A stretch of 64,000 nt of DNA, taken from positions 21,693-85,692 of the forward strand of contig JAHBYP010000014.1 in assembly GCA_019635875.1 (NCBI GenBank), given 5' to 3'. Below are positions 49,573 through 59,793 of this stretch, one piece after another. The stretch is from Alphaproteobacteria bacterium (lineage in GTDB: Bacteria > Pseudomonadota > Alphaproteobacteria > Reyranellales > Reyranellaceae). Every line of letters begins with the position of its first letter. The first letter of the stretch is position 1. The notes below the pieces were generated by a model. The model saw nothing but the letters and a program-made list of their open reading frames with translations. It made no database searches and had not been told where the DNA came from. Made by a program: the position numbers and the translations under genes.

Positions 49573-50340
49573 CTAGAGCCGGCGGGCCAAGGCACCCGTC
49601 ACCCATCCTACGAGCAATGCCATGGCGATGGCGAAGCCACCGTACATCGGCGCCTCGTCACGCGCCCATTCCGAGATGTCGGCGCTGAAGCCGGCCTTGC
49701 TGACGATCAGCGGCTTGGACACCGCGGCGACAGGCTGCCCGTCGCGCAGCACATAGGCGGTGATCTCGTAGTCGCCGACCGGCAGGCGCGAGGGAAACTG
49801 CAGCTCGGCGCGGAACAGCCGGCCGGCCAGCACCGTGATCGGCGTGACGCCTTCCGGGTAGAGGCCGTCGCGCTGCTTGGCCTCGACCAGGCCGCGCTCG
49901 AAGGCCCGCAATTCCGCGGCCGAGCGCCGCTGGGCGCCCTGGGCGCGAATCGCGGCCAGCCGCTCAGCGAGCGTGATCGACACGCCGGGCACGCCGTCGG
50001 CGGGCATGATCTGCGCCAGCGGTCGGGTGGCGGCGATGGCGTAGTAAACCGGCACGTCATCGAAGGTCTGGCGCGCGCCGGTGACCCACAGGCCCATCAC
50101 GCGCTCCTTGCGCAGCACCGTCTGGCGCGAGGGCGCACCGCTCACCGTGACGATGACGTCGCCCGGCGCGTCAAGGGCGCCATAGACCAGGATGTCGGTG
50201 CCGGCGAAGGCCGAGGTGATGGACACGCGCGGCCGCGACAGGTCGAACAGCAGGCTCTGGGCGGCGGCCGGCAGCGCGGCGGCCAGCAGCGTGACGGCGG
50301 CAAGCATTGCGGCGAGGAGGGTGACGACAAGCCGGGTCAT
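49573..50340 (-). CDS. TIGR02186-type membrane protein
   Basis: A 255-residue alphaproteobacterial protein of the TIGR02186 family. It has a signal peptide (LLAAMLAAVTLLAAALPAAA) at 8-27, a periplasmic domain of about 200 residues that includes ALDAPGDVIVTVSGAP and GVTPITVLAGRLFRAELQFP, and one C-terminal transmembrane helix (YGGFAIAMALLVGWVTGALA). Genes of this family are usually next to TauE/SafE permeases, as here: the start overlaps the permease stop as ATGA. A role as a periplasmic accessory to that exporter is inferred from this constant linkage. Confidence 0.87.
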   Translation of the reverse strand: MTRLVVTLLAAMLAAVTLLAAALPAAAQSLLFDLSRPRVSITSAFAGTDILVYGALDAPGDVIVTVSGAPSRQTVLRKERVMGLWVTGARQTFDDVPVYYAIAATRPLAQIMPADGVPGVSITLAERLAAIRAQGAQRRSAAELRAFERGLVEAKQRDGLYPEGVTPITVLAGRLFRAELQFPSRLPVGDYEITAYVLRDGQPVAAVSKPLIVSKAGFSADISEWARDEAPMYGGFAIAMALLVGWVTGALARRL

Positions 50341-51260
50341 GGTCCGCGCACCGCCTCGCCCAGGGTATAGATGGCGCCCGGCGGGGCGAAGAGCTCGAAC
50401 AGCAGTTCCAGCGCCATGCCGAGGATCAGGAGCGCCAGCAGCCCGCGCAGCTGGAAGCTCGGCAGCTTCGCCGCCACCCGCCCGCCGATCGGCGCGCCGA
50501 CCGCGCCGCCGATGATCAGCAGCAGGGCGAGCACGACATCGACGGTCTGATTCTGGGTCGCCTGCAGGAAGGTGACGTTGATGGCGACGAAGACGATCTG
50601 GAACAGGGAGGTGCCGATCACCATCAGGGTCGGCATGCCCAGGATGTAGATCATCGCCGGCACCAGGATGAAGCCGCCGCCGATGCCGAGGATCGCCGAC
50701 AGCACGCCGATGACGAAGCCCAGCCCGAGCGGCAGCAGCGCGCTGATGTAGAGGCGGGACTTGTAGAAGCGCATCTTCAGCGGCAGGCGGTGCACCAGGT
50801 AGTGCTGGTGCAGCTTGCGCCTTGGCGCCTCGGGATTGCGCCGGCGTCGCCAGGTGCGCACGCTTTCGACCAGCATCAGCACGCCGATGCTGCTCAGCAG
50901 CAGCACGTAGCCGATGGCGATCGTCAGGTCGATCTGGCCGATGCGCTTGAGGATACCGAAGATCCAGATGCCGGCGGTCGAGCCGAACAGGCCGCCCAGC
51001 AGCATGATCAGGCCCATGCGCACGTCGACGTTGCCGCGCTGGAACTGGGTCAGCAGGCCCGATACGGAGGTGGCGATCACCTGGTTGGCCTGGGTCGCCA
51101 CGGCCACCGCCGGCGGCACGCCGACGAAGATCAGCAACGGGGTCAGCAGGAAGCCGCCGCCGACGCCGAACATGCCGGCCAGCACGCCCGCGACCGCGCC
51201 CAGCGCCAGCAGCAGCGGCCAGGTCAGCGAGAGCTCGGCGATGGGGAGGTAGACTTCCAC
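50337..51260 (-). CDS. TauE/SafE family permease (putative sulfite/sulfoacetate exporter)
   Basis: A 307-residue membrane protein with about eight hydrophobic segments in two homologous halves. The repeated family motifs are GMFGVGGGFLLTPLLIF (about 32-48) and AILGIGGGFILVPAMIY (about 190-206). Members export sulfite, sulfoacetate or other organosulfonates. A basic cytoplasmic loop (TWRRRRNPEAPRRKLHQHY) separates the halves. The GTG at 51260 (VEVYLPIAEL) is chosen because GGAAG precedes it and homology begins there; the frame open to 51560 is not coding. First gene of the TauE-TIGR02186-UspA unit and divergent from the exported protein at 51419. Confidence 0.9.
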   Translation of the reverse strand: MEVYLPIAELSLTWPLLLALGAVAGVLAGMFGVGGGFLLTPLLIFVGVPPAVAVATQANQVIATSVSGLLTQFQRGNVDVRMGLIMLLGGLFGSTAGIWIFGILKRIGQIDLTIAIGYVLLLSSIGVLMLVESVRTWRRRRNPEAPRRKLHQHYLVHRLPLKMRFYKSRLYISALLPLGLGFVIGVLSAILGIGGGFILVPAMIYILGMPTLMVIGTSLFQIVFVAINVTFLQATQNQTVDVVLALLLIIGGAVGAPIGGRVAAKLPSFQLRGLLALLILGMALELLFELFAPPGAIYTLGEAVRGP

Positions 51261-51418
51261 GACTGCGCTTCCAGGGCGCGCCGGTCCATCTCCGGCGACA
51301 CCGATTCCCTTGTGCGCGTTTCGCTGCTGGGATGCAACGAGAGCCTTTTGTCGTCGGTCGATTCTCGACCGCGATCTCGCCTCAATCGCGTGGCTGGCTG
51401 GTCGAAGGGGAGGTCTCC

Positions 51419-51949
51419 ATGACCATGTCGTCGCTCTCGCGCCGCCTGCTGCTCGCTGGCGGCGCCGTGCTGCCGTTGGCCCGCACCGCGTCTGCCCAGG
51501 AAAGCTTCCCGCCGACCGAGCGTGGCGCGCGCGCCGTGGCGGCGCAGTTCCTCGCCGCATCGGGCGTCGATCCGCGCGCGGCGATGCAGCGGTTGCGGCC
51601 GACCCGGGCCGACTATCGCGCCGTCTACAAGGAGCCGGTGGCCGGCGACCTCGAGGCCGCGAACGACCGCCTGTGGGAGAAGGGCGAGACTTTGCGCGTC
51701 AGCGCCCAGCGCACGGAGATCCTGATGCTCGTCGTCCTGACCGACGACCTGATCGACGGCAAGCCGGCGCTGTCGGAGTTTCCCGGCGGCTACAAGCGCG
51801 TGCTGCCCTCCCTCAAGCGCGGCATTCCGATCGCGCGCTTCAAGTACGTCGAGCCGGGCAAGACCATGGGCCTCGCCGTCGATGGCCTGGTCCACGTCAA
51901 CGGCCGCTGGGTGTTGATGCCCAAGCCGTGGACGGTGGTGAAGCAGTAG
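51419..51949 (+). CDS. Exported protein of unknown function with Tat-like signal
   Basis: A 176-residue protein. The N-terminus has SRRLLLAGGAVLPLARTASA, a twin-arginine-type signal with cleavage expected near residue 27. The mature part contains GARAVAAQFLAASGVDPRA, a DYRAVYKEPVAGDLE segment, and VNGRWVLMPKPWTVVK at the end. No cofactor motif is seen, and I do not recognise the family with certainty. GAGG lies seven bases upstream of the ATG at 51419. It is divergent from the TauE-type permease and convergent with the ferredoxin gene. Confidence 0.75.
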   Translation: MTMSSLSRRLLLAGGAVLPLARTASAQESFPPTERGARAVAAQFLAASGVDPRAAMQRLRPTRADYRAVYKEPVAGDLEAANDRLWEKGETLRVSAQRTEILMLVVLTDDLIDGKPALSEFPGGYKRVLPSLKRGIPIARFKYVEPGKTMGLAVDGLVHVNGRWVLMPKPWTVVKQ

Positions 51950-51955
51950 GGCTGC

Positions 51956-52243
51956 TCAGCGCGGCCGGGCCAGCCAGGTGATGCTGAGGTCGCTTTTCGG
52001 CCGGGCACGGCAGGCGAGTGTCTGTCCCGCCTTGATCTGCTCGGGCCGCAGCGCGGCGTCGCCGCGAGGCAGCAGCGTGACCTTGCCCGAGTCGAGCTTG
52101 CTGATGCAGGTCGCGCAATTGCCGCTGGCGCAGGCATAGGGATAGTCGATGCCGGCGGCGATCGCCGCCTCGAGCACGGTGCGGTTGCCGGTGCAGTCGA
52201 TGGTCTGCCCGGTGTTGCCGATGGTGACGCGATAGGACTTCAC
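51956..52243 (-). CDS. Plant-type [2Fe-2S] ferredoxin
   Basis: A 95-residue ferredoxin. The cluster ligands follow the CX4CX2C pattern in YACASGNCATCISKL (about residues 37-51), and the fourth is in GQTLACRARPKSD near 81, so the site is complete. The N-terminal beta strands (YRVTIGNTGQTIDCTGNRTV) are as in oxygenase-associated ferredoxins. The GTG at 52243 has AAGGTGG upstream. It begins 12 bases after the stop of a cysteine-dioxygenase-like gene, so both are probably on one transcript. Its redox partner is unknown. Confidence 0.9.
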   Translation of the reverse strand: MKSYRVTIGNTGQTIDCTGNRTVLEAAIAAGIDYPYACASGNCATCISKLDSGKVTLLPRGDAALRPEQIKAGQTLACRARPKSDLSITWLARPR

Positions 52244-52254
52244 GGGGCCACCTT

Positions 52255-52839
52255 TCACGCCGCCGGCGCGTGGCGGCGCGAGGCCGTCGTGCGCACCGAG
52301 CCGAATTGCGGATGGTACCAGGCGACAGACGGGAAGCGCGCCAGCGCGTAGCCGTATAGCGCCAGCCCGATCGCCGGCTCCCTGCCCAGCACCATGGTGC
52401 TGTGGATGTCGTGATCCGCCATCGCCATGCCGTGGCCCGGTTCGACCGTCACCTCGCCGACCTTCACAACGGTGGCGCGGCCCGGCGTGGCACCGTCGTC
52501 CGTGCGGCGGAAGAATTCGTGACGCTCGCGACCGGCAATCGCCGCGTTGACGCACCATATGCCGTGGTCATGCGGCGCCGCCTCCTTGCCCGGCAGGCTG
52601 ATCGTCAGGTAGAGGCCCAGCCCATCGTCGTCCTCGACCAGCAGCGGATGCGTGCGACCTTGCGCGTGCGGCATGGCGAAGTCGGCAAGCGGGAACAGCT
52701 CGGCCCGCTTGGCCAGTGCCACAAGCTTGAGCTTGATGGCGTGCAGCGCCGATGGATGGATGCCCTCCTTGTCGGCGATGGCGTGGACGTCGGCCAGCAG
52801 CCTGGCGCAGGCGCGATCGCGCTTCTCGGCGATGATCAT
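52255..52839 (-). CDS. Cysteine dioxygenase-like cupin protein
   Basis: A 194-residue cupin of the cysteine dioxygenase type I family. The metal ligands are probably the two histidines of APHDHGIWCVNAAIAG (about 98-113) and a distal one in HDIHSTMVLG near 150. LPLADFAMPHAQG and the two-histidine stretch support thiol dioxygenase function, which would oxidise cysteine or a similar thiol such as 3-mercaptopropionate to its sulfinate. The Tyr-Cys crosslink pair of eukaryotic CDO is not evident, as in most bacterial members. It is upstream of a ferredoxin gene. The ATG at 52839 begins MIIAEKRDRACARLL. Confidence 0.8.
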   Translation of the reverse strand: MIIAEKRDRACARLLADVHAIADKEGIHPSALHAIKLKLVALAKRAELFPLADFAMPHAQGRTHPLLVEDDDGLGLYLTISLPGKEAAPHDHGIWCVNAAIAGRERHEFFRRTDDGATPGRATVVKVGEVTVEPGHGMAMADHDIHSTMVLGREPAIGLALYGYALARFPSVAWYHPQFGSVRTTASRRHAPAA

Positions 52840-52855
52840 GGGTGCTCCCGATCGG

Positions 52856-53101
52856 TCAGCGCGAGCGTAGGGGGCTATCAATGCCGGCGTCCAGCGCCGA
52901 AAGGCCCGGCCGCCTTGCCACCAGGCTGACCCAATCCCGGCGCCTGTACGAATCCTGAATCTTGCGGGACATGATCCTCCAGCGCTGGCAGTACGAGCAG
53001 CCGCCTTCGTACTGCTTCCACCCGCGCTTGGGCAGTCGCAGCGCGTTGCGCCGGATCGAGCTGCTGTCGCGCTCGTCGGCAATGCGCACGAACGTCGTCA
53101 T
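52856..53101 (-). pseudogene. Probable remnant of an uncharacterised conserved gene
   Basis: An 81-codon frame starts MTTFVRIADERDSSSIRRNA. That opening resembles a family of roughly 100-150 residue proteins of unknown function, as I recall it. After about 30 codons similarity stops; the next minus-strand frame then reads LLVLPALEDHVPQDSG, which looks like the expected continuation. A frameshift or short deletion near 52995-53010 would explain it. No ribosome site precedes the ATG. It may also be a short real protein; evidence is weak. Confidence 0.35.
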
Positions 53102-53120
53102 GGCGACGGCGGCGATCGCC

Positions 53121-54857
<1,737 letters not shown>

Positions 54858-54910
54858 CGGCGTTTCCATGGGCTTCGTTGAACGTGGCTGCCCCATGGTA
54901 GGACACTGAC

Positions 54911-55483
54911 ATGCGCATCGTCTGCCGCGAACTGACGCCGAAGCTATGGCTCGACCTCGAGCGGCTGTTCGGCCCGCGCGGCGCGGTCGGCGGCTGCTGG
55001 TGCATGTTCTGGCGCCAGAAGAAGGGCGAGAAATGGGATGCGGTGAAGGGCGAGGAGAACCGCCAGCGTTTCGAGGGCCTGGTCTGCGGCGGTCACGCGC
55101 ATGGCGCGCTGGCCTATGTCGAAGGCGAGCCGGTGGGCTGGGTGTCGTTCGACAGGCGGCCCGACTTCGACAAGCTCGATCGCGCGCCGAGCTTCAGCTG
55201 TGCCGACGCGGCCGAGGTCTGGTCGATCCCGTGCTTCTTCATCAAGGCCGGATTCCGCGGCAAGGGCGTGGCCTCGGCTCTGCTGGGCTTCGCCGTCGAA
55301 CGCCTGAAGAAGCGCGGCGCCACGATCATCGAGGGCTACCCGGTGAAGCCGGCGAAGGACGGCGCCCCGTCACCTGCCGCCTTCGCCTGGACCGGCACGC
55401 GCCGGCTGTTCGCGGCGCACGGATTCAGGATCGTCGGCAACCGCGGCGGCGGCAAGCAGCGCGTGCGGCTTGCGCTTCGCTGA
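54911..55483 (+). CDS. GNAT family N-acetyltransferase
   Basis: A 190-residue acetyltransferase. The cofactor loop is FFIKAGFRGKGVASALLGFA (about 109-128, with the FRGKGVA core). An unusual N-terminal part contains GGCWCMFWRQKKGEKW, a Cys- and Trp-rich stretch also seen in a subset of uncharacterised GNAT proteins. The VWSIPCFFI segment precedes the loop. The C-terminus ends in a basic GGGKQRVRLALR tail. Divergent from the sugar-acid dehydratase. Substrate not assignable. Confidence 0.87.
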   Translation: MRIVCRELTPKLWLDLERLFGPRGAVGGCWCMFWRQKKGEKWDAVKGEENRQRFEGLVCGGHAHGALAYVEGEPVGWVSFDRRPDFDKLDRAPSFSCADAAEVWSIPCFFIKAGFRGKGVASALLGFAVERLKKRGATIIEGYPVKPAKDGAPSPAAFAWTGTRRLFAAHGFRIVGNRGGGKQRVRLALR

Positions 55484-55508
55484 AGCGGACGCGCAAAGCC
55501 AGAGGCAT

Positions 55509-55571
55509 TGTCATCCCGAGCGCAGCGAGGGATCCAGGCCAACTCTGGATCCCCCTGCGCTCGGGATGACA
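55509..55571. repeat. Family B palindromic repeat, copy 2
   Basis: TGTCATCCCGAGCGCAGCGA then GGGATCCAG and, on the other side, CTGGATCCCCCTGCGCTCGG then GATGACA. The right arm has lost a few bases relative to copy 1. It separates the convergent GNAT and DUF2333 genes. Confidence 0.88.
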
Positions 55572-55592
55572 GGCCTGTTCGATCTGCTCGGT

Positions 55593-56615
55593 TCACTTCT
55601 GCAGGATGTCGACGATCTCGCGCAGCTGGGTGCGCGCGCGCATGACGTAGAAGCCCTGCGAGGCGAGGTGGCTGGGCAGCATCGTCGAGTCAGGCCGGCC
55701 GTTGATCACGACCGGCGGCTGCAGATAGGCCGCGGTGCGGAAGGAATCGAGCATCTGTGCCCAGGCAGTAGTCAGCTGTCGGTCGGCAATCACCTGCTTG
55801 AAATCCTCGCCGATCTCGCGCAGCAGGATGAAGGTGCCGTAGAGCCGGCCCTTCACCGAATAGAATATGTTGTCGCACTGCATGTCGAACAGGTCACCGC
55901 CGCGCTGCATGATGTGCTGGTCGAGGCGCGCCGACTCCGAGCCCAGATCGTTGGCGAACCGCTCGAGGATGAACTGCAGGTTGTCGGCGCGCCGGTCGTA
56001 GATCGCCTGACCGGCGCCCAGCCGCTTGTTGTAGGCGATCAGCGCGCGATAGCCGGCGCGGTATTGCTGCGCCGAGGTCGCCGATGGCCAGATCGAGATG
56101 CTGGGATCCCACACCCAACGGTCGCCGCGGAACTGGAACATGCCGGCGGCGTCCTGCAGGTCGCGGTCGATCTGGCTGGATCCGCGGGTGCGGCCGAGCT
56201 GATCCTTCAACTCGACGGTAAAGCGCGCCACAGACGCCATGATGCCCATCTGGAAGTTGGGCATGTTGTCGAGCGGCCAGGCCGGCAGGAAGAACGGGTC
56301 GCTCGCCACCCAGCGATGCTGATCGACCTCGCGCGTCACCAGGGCGGCGGCGGCCGCCACGGCGTGGCTCTCCCCGGGCCCGACGCTCTGCGGCCGGAAC
56401 TCGACATTGTCGTCGATGGTGTGCACCACCAGCATGCCGATCGTGTAGTAGAGCAGTGGCACGATCGGGATCAGCAGCCACCAGCTCCAGCGCCGCCGCG
56501 GCATCGCGCCGGCGATGCCGGCGCCGCCCAGTCGCGGCCGCCAGGCCAGCAGGCGGCGCCAGTATGGTCTCGGGGCGACGGCCGCCGCGGGGCGGGGTTC
56601 CGGATCGAACGACAT
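55593..56615 (-). CDS. DUF2333 family membrane protein
   Basis: A 340-residue protein of the DUF2333 family. A proline- and arginine-rich cytoplasmic start leads to one transmembrane helix (WWLLIPIVPLLYYTIGMLVV near 44-63), followed by a large periplasmic part. Typical segments are ALVTREVDQHRWVASDPFFL, PNFQMGIMASVARFTVELKD and AGMFQFRGDRWVWDPSISIW. The function of the family is unknown. The ATG at 56615 begins MSFDPEPRPAAA; the frame open to 56897 overlaps the divergent hydrolase region and is not used. Confidence 0.85.
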   Translation of the reverse strand: MSFDPEPRPAAAVAPRPYWRRLLAWRPRLGGAGIAGAMPRRRWSWWLLIPIVPLLYYTIGMLVVHTIDDNVEFRPQSVGPGESHAVAAAAALVTREVDQHRWVASDPFFLPAWPLDNMPNFQMGIMASVARFTVELKDQLGRTRGSSQIDRDLQDAAGMFQFRGDRWVWDPSISIWPSATSAQQYRAGYRALIAYNKRLGAGQAIYDRRADNLQFILERFANDLGSESARLDQHIMQRGGDLFDMQCDNIFYSVKGRLYGTFILLREIGEDFKQVIADRQLTTAWAQMLDSFRTAAYLQPPVVINGRPDSTMLPSHLASQGFYVMRARTQLREIVDILQK

Positions 56616-56775
56616 GGGCGCGGGCTGTCTCGCAATCCCTCTGGGGAGAGCCGGGAGGCGACGCCACTGTAGCACGCCGGCCATGATCATATGGAGACGC
56701 TTTGCCGTTGCGCCAGTGCCGCGTTGCTCGTCATCATTCGCGCGACCTGGTCCAACCGACGAAGAGGATTGCGCG

Positions 56776-57720
56776 ATGGCGCTCGACCCGACCATCCGTC
56801 TGCTGCTCGACGCGGCGATCGCCGCCGGCCGGCCGCAGCTGCACACGCTCTCGCCGGTCGACGCGCGCCAGATGATGCGCGACACGCGCGCGCCCATTCA
56901 GGGACCGATCCTCGACAGCGTGGCCGAGCAGGACCGCACGATCCCCGGCCCGGCCGGTCAGATCCCCGTGCGCATCTACCGGCCGAAATCGGCGGCGGCC
57001 GACGCGAAGCTGCCGGTGCTGGTGTTCTTCCACGGCGGCGGCTGGGTGATCGGCGACATCGAGACCCACCACACGGTCTGCCAGCGCTTCGCGCAGGACG
57101 GCAACCTGCTGGTCGTCTCGGTCGACTATCGCCTGGCGCCGGAGCATCGCTATCCCGCCGCGGTCGACGATTGCTGGGCGGCGACGCGATGGGTGGCGGC
57201 CAATGCCGCCTCGATCGGCGGCGACGCGGCCAGGCTCGCGGTCGGCGGCGACAGCGCCGGCGGCAATCTCGCGGCCATCGTCGCGATCATGGCGCGCGAC
57301 GCCGGCGCGCCGAAGATCGGCCACCAGTGCCTGATCTATCCCGCGGTCGATGCGCTGGCCAATACCGGCTCGATGGCGCGCAACGCCGAGGGCTACCTGC
57401 TGACCACGGCGGCGATGAAGTACTTCTACGACCACTACGTGCCGGGCGCCGCCGACCGCGCCGACTGGCGCTGCTCGCCGCTGCGTGCGGCGAACCTCGC
57501 GGGCGTGGCGCCGGCGATGGTCATCACCGCCGGCTTCGATCCGCTGCGCGACGAAGGCGCCGCCTATGCGCGCCGTCTCGCCGCCGACGGCGTGACGGTG
57601 GAGTACGTCGAGTACGGCAGCCTGATCCACGGCTTCTTTGGCATGCCCGGCGTGCTGCCGCAGGCGCGCCGCGGCATCACCACGGCGGCGCAGGCCGTGC
57701 GCGAAGCGCTGGGCGGCTGA
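56776..57720 (+). CDS. Alpha/beta hydrolase, HSL family, copy 1
   Basis: A 314-residue carboxylesterase of the hormone-sensitive-lipase family (family IV). The oxyanion motif HGGGWVIGD lies near 87-95 and the nucleophile motif GGDSAGGNLAAIVA has its serine near residue 160. The acid and histidine are in GFDPLRDEGAAYARRL near 257 and SLIHGFFGMPG near 289. No signal peptide. GAGG lies upstream of the ATG. It is followed after one base by a close paralog, so the two are a tandem duplication. Short-chain esters are the expected substrates; the natural one is unknown. Confidence 0.93.
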   Translation: MALDPTIRLLLDAAIAAGRPQLHTLSPVDARQMMRDTRAPIQGPILDSVAEQDRTIPGPAGQIPVRIYRPKSAAADAKLPVLVFFHGGGWVIGDIETHHTVCQRFAQDGNLLVVSVDYRLAPEHRYPAAVDDCWAATRWVAANAASIGGDAARLAVGGDSAGGNLAAIVAIMARDAGAPKIGHQCLIYPAVDALANTGSMARNAEGYLLTTAAMKYFYDHYVPGAADRADWRCSPLRAANLAGVAPAMVITAGFDPLRDEGAAYARRLAADGVTVEYVEYGSLIHGFFGMPGVLPQARRGITTAAQAVREALGG

Positions 57721-57721
57721 C

Positions 57722-58675
57722 ATGGCGCTCGATCCCGAGGTCAGGCGCCTGCTCGACATCGCCGCGGCGCTCAATCCGCCGGCCTGGGAAAGCGTCGGCG
57801 CGGCCGCGGCGCGCGAGATGTTCCTCAAGTCGCGCGGCGCCTCGGGCGGCAGGCGGCCCGACGGTGTGGTTTCGAGCGACCGCACCATCCCCGGGCCGGC
57901 CGGGCCGATTCCGGTGCGCGTCTATCGCCCGGCGGCCGCGCCGGCCGACAAGGCGTTGCCGGCGCTGATCTACGTGCATGGCGGCGGCTGGGTGATCGGC
58001 GATCTCGAGAGCCACGACGTGACGGCGTCGCGGCTTTGCGTCTTCGCCGGCGTCGCGGTGATGTCGGTCGACTACCGGCTGGCGCCGGAGCATCCGTTCC
58101 CCGCCGGCTTCGACGACGTGGTCGCCGCGCTGCGCTGGCTGGCGGCGAACGGCGCGGCGGTCGGCATCGACGGCGCGCGCCTGGCGATCGGCGGCGACAG
58201 CGCCGGGGCCAACATCGCCGCCGCGGTGGCGATCCTGGCGCGCGACGAGGGCATCGCCGCGCTGCGCTTCCAACTGCTGTCCTATCCGGTGACCGACGCG
58301 GTGACGACCACCGAGTCCTACCAGCTCTTCGCCACCGGCTACGGGCTGACCTGCGCCAACATGCAGTGGTTCATCGAATGCTACCTGCCCAACGAGGCGG
58401 ACCGCGCGGACTGGCGCGCCGCGCCGCTGCACGCGCCGACCCTGCAGGGCGTCTGCCCGGCCTTCGTCATGACCTGCGGCTACGATCCGCTGCGCGACGA
58501 GGGCCGCGCCTATGTCCGCCGCCTGAACGACGCCGGGGTGCGCGTCGACCACCTCGAACTCGGCGGCATGAATCACGGCTTCCTCGGCAGCTACGCGCTC
58601 CTGCACACCGCGCGGCGCGCCATCGCCACTGCGGCGCTCGCGCTGCGCGAGGCGCTGATCGAGCGCGCCGCCTGA
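57722..58675 (+). CDS. Alpha/beta hydrolase, HSL family, copy 2
   Basis: A 317-residue paralog of the preceding esterase. Both begin MALDP and contain the same DRTIPGPAG and VHGGGWVIGD or FHGGGWVIGD segments. Its nucleophile motif is GGDSAGANIAAAVA (Ser near residue 161), with GYDPLRDEGRAYVRRL and GMNHGFLGSY for the acid and histidine. The active site is intact. Start at 57722 overlaps nothing but lies one base after the first copy's stop. A multidrug-type MFS gene follows 30 bases later, so all three may share a transcript. Confidence 0.93.
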   Translation: MALDPEVRRLLDIAAALNPPAWESVGAAAAREMFLKSRGASGGRRPDGVVSSDRTIPGPAGPIPVRVYRPAAAPADKALPALIYVHGGGWVIGDLESHDVTASRLCVFAGVAVMSVDYRLAPEHPFPAGFDDVVAALRWLAANGAAVGIDGARLAIGGDSAGANIAAAVAILARDEGIAALRFQLLSYPVTDAVTTTESYQLFATGYGLTCANMQWFIECYLPNEADRADWRAAPLHAPTLQGVCPAFVMTCGYDPLRDEGRAYVRRLNDAGVRVDHLELGGMNHGFLGSYALLHTARRAIATAALALREALIERAA

Positions 58676-58704
58676 GCGGCTCGCGCCCCGCCCTGCCCGT
58701 GCCG

Positions 58705-59793
58705 ATGGCGGTGCCGGCGCTGGTCATCGCGCTGGCGCAGATGGGCGATTCGCTCATTTACGCCGTGCTGCCGCTTTACGCCGACGCCTTCGGCGTCTCG
58801 CTGTTCGTCGTCGGCATCCTGCTGTCGCTCAACCGCTGGGTCCGCCTGCTGGCGAATTCCATCGTCGCGCATTTCACCCAGCGCATTGGCGTGCGGCCGA
58901 TGATGATCGCCGCCGCCACCACGGCGACGATCTCGACCCTGGCCTATGCCCTTGCCACGGATGAGGCGGTGCTGATGGCCGCGCGCATGCTGTGGGGCAT
59001 CTCGTTCGCCGCGCTCAATCTCGCGGTGCTGGCCTACGCCGTTTCCGATCGCGCCCATGCCGGCAGGCGGGTCGCGGTCAATCGCACCACGCTCGGCGCC
59101 TTCCAGGTGATCTCGTTGGCCGGCGGCGCCGCGCTGGTCGCATTCATCGGGCCGCGCGACGTGTTCCTGGTGATCGCCGGCTTCGGCCTTGCGGCGATGC
59201 TGTTGTCGCTGCGGCTGCCGGCGCTCGATATCGATGACGGCAGGGCGGCGGGGTTCACCCTGCCCAGACCGGGACGGCTCGATCTCTGGGGCTTCGCGCT
59301 TGGCCTGATCATCGACGGCATCTTCATCGTCACCCTGGCCCTGCTGATGAAGGATACGGCGCTGCCGGTGGCGCCGGTCGTCGCCACGGGGCTCCTTCTG
59401 GCGACGCGCTGGGGCATGGAGGTCCTGGCGGCGCCGATCGGCGGCGTGCTGGCCGATCGCTGCGGCACCCGCCCGCTGGCGATCGGCGGCGGCCTGGCCC
59501 TGATCGGCGGGCTGGTGCTGATCGCGCTGGGCCACGAGCTGGCCGGCAGCGCGCTGGTCGTCACGACGCGCGGGCTGTTCAACACGCTGGTGCCGGTCAT
59601 GGTGGCGGAGCGCGCCCGGACCGGCTTGCTGGCCTCGCAGGCGACCTACTCGACCTGGCGCGATCTCGGCGCCGCGGTCGGTCCGGTGGTCGCCGGCGCG
59701 GTGTTCGCGGCGGTGCCGCAGGGGCCGCTCTACGGCGCCTGCGCCGCTCTGATGGCGCTCGGCCTGTGGTGGTGCGTCGGACGCACGGCTTAG
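58705..59793 (+). CDS. MFS transporter
   Basis: A 362-residue major facilitator protein, short for the family, with about eleven hydrophobic segments. Typical features are SLNRWVRLLANSIVAHFTQR near residues 41-60, the loop TQRIGVRPMM, and GGVLADRCGTRPLAIGGG near 251-268. The start is uncertain: the ATG at 58705 begins directly with a membrane helix, and GTG 58699 is the alternative; a few residues may be missing. Its stop overlaps the convergent sigma-factor stop codon (TTAG). Position after two esterases suggests export of their product or substrate, but this is inference. Confidence 0.88.
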   Translation: MAVPALVIALAQMGDSLIYAVLPLYADAFGVSLFVVGILLSLNRWVRLLANSIVAHFTQRIGVRPMMIAAATTATISTLAYALATDEAVLMAARMLWGISFAALNLAVLAYAVSDRAHAGRRVAVNRTTLGAFQVISLAGGAALVAFIGPRDVFLVIAGFGLAAMLLSLRLPALDIDDGRAAGFTLPRPGRLDLWGFALGLIIDGIFIVTLALLMKDTALPVAPVVATGLLLATRWGMEVLAAPIGGVLADRCGTRPLAIGGGLALIGGLVLIALGHELAGSALVVTTRGLFNTLVPVMVAERARTGLLASQATYSTWRDLGAAVGPVVAGAVFAAVPQGPLYGACAALMALGLWWCVGRTA

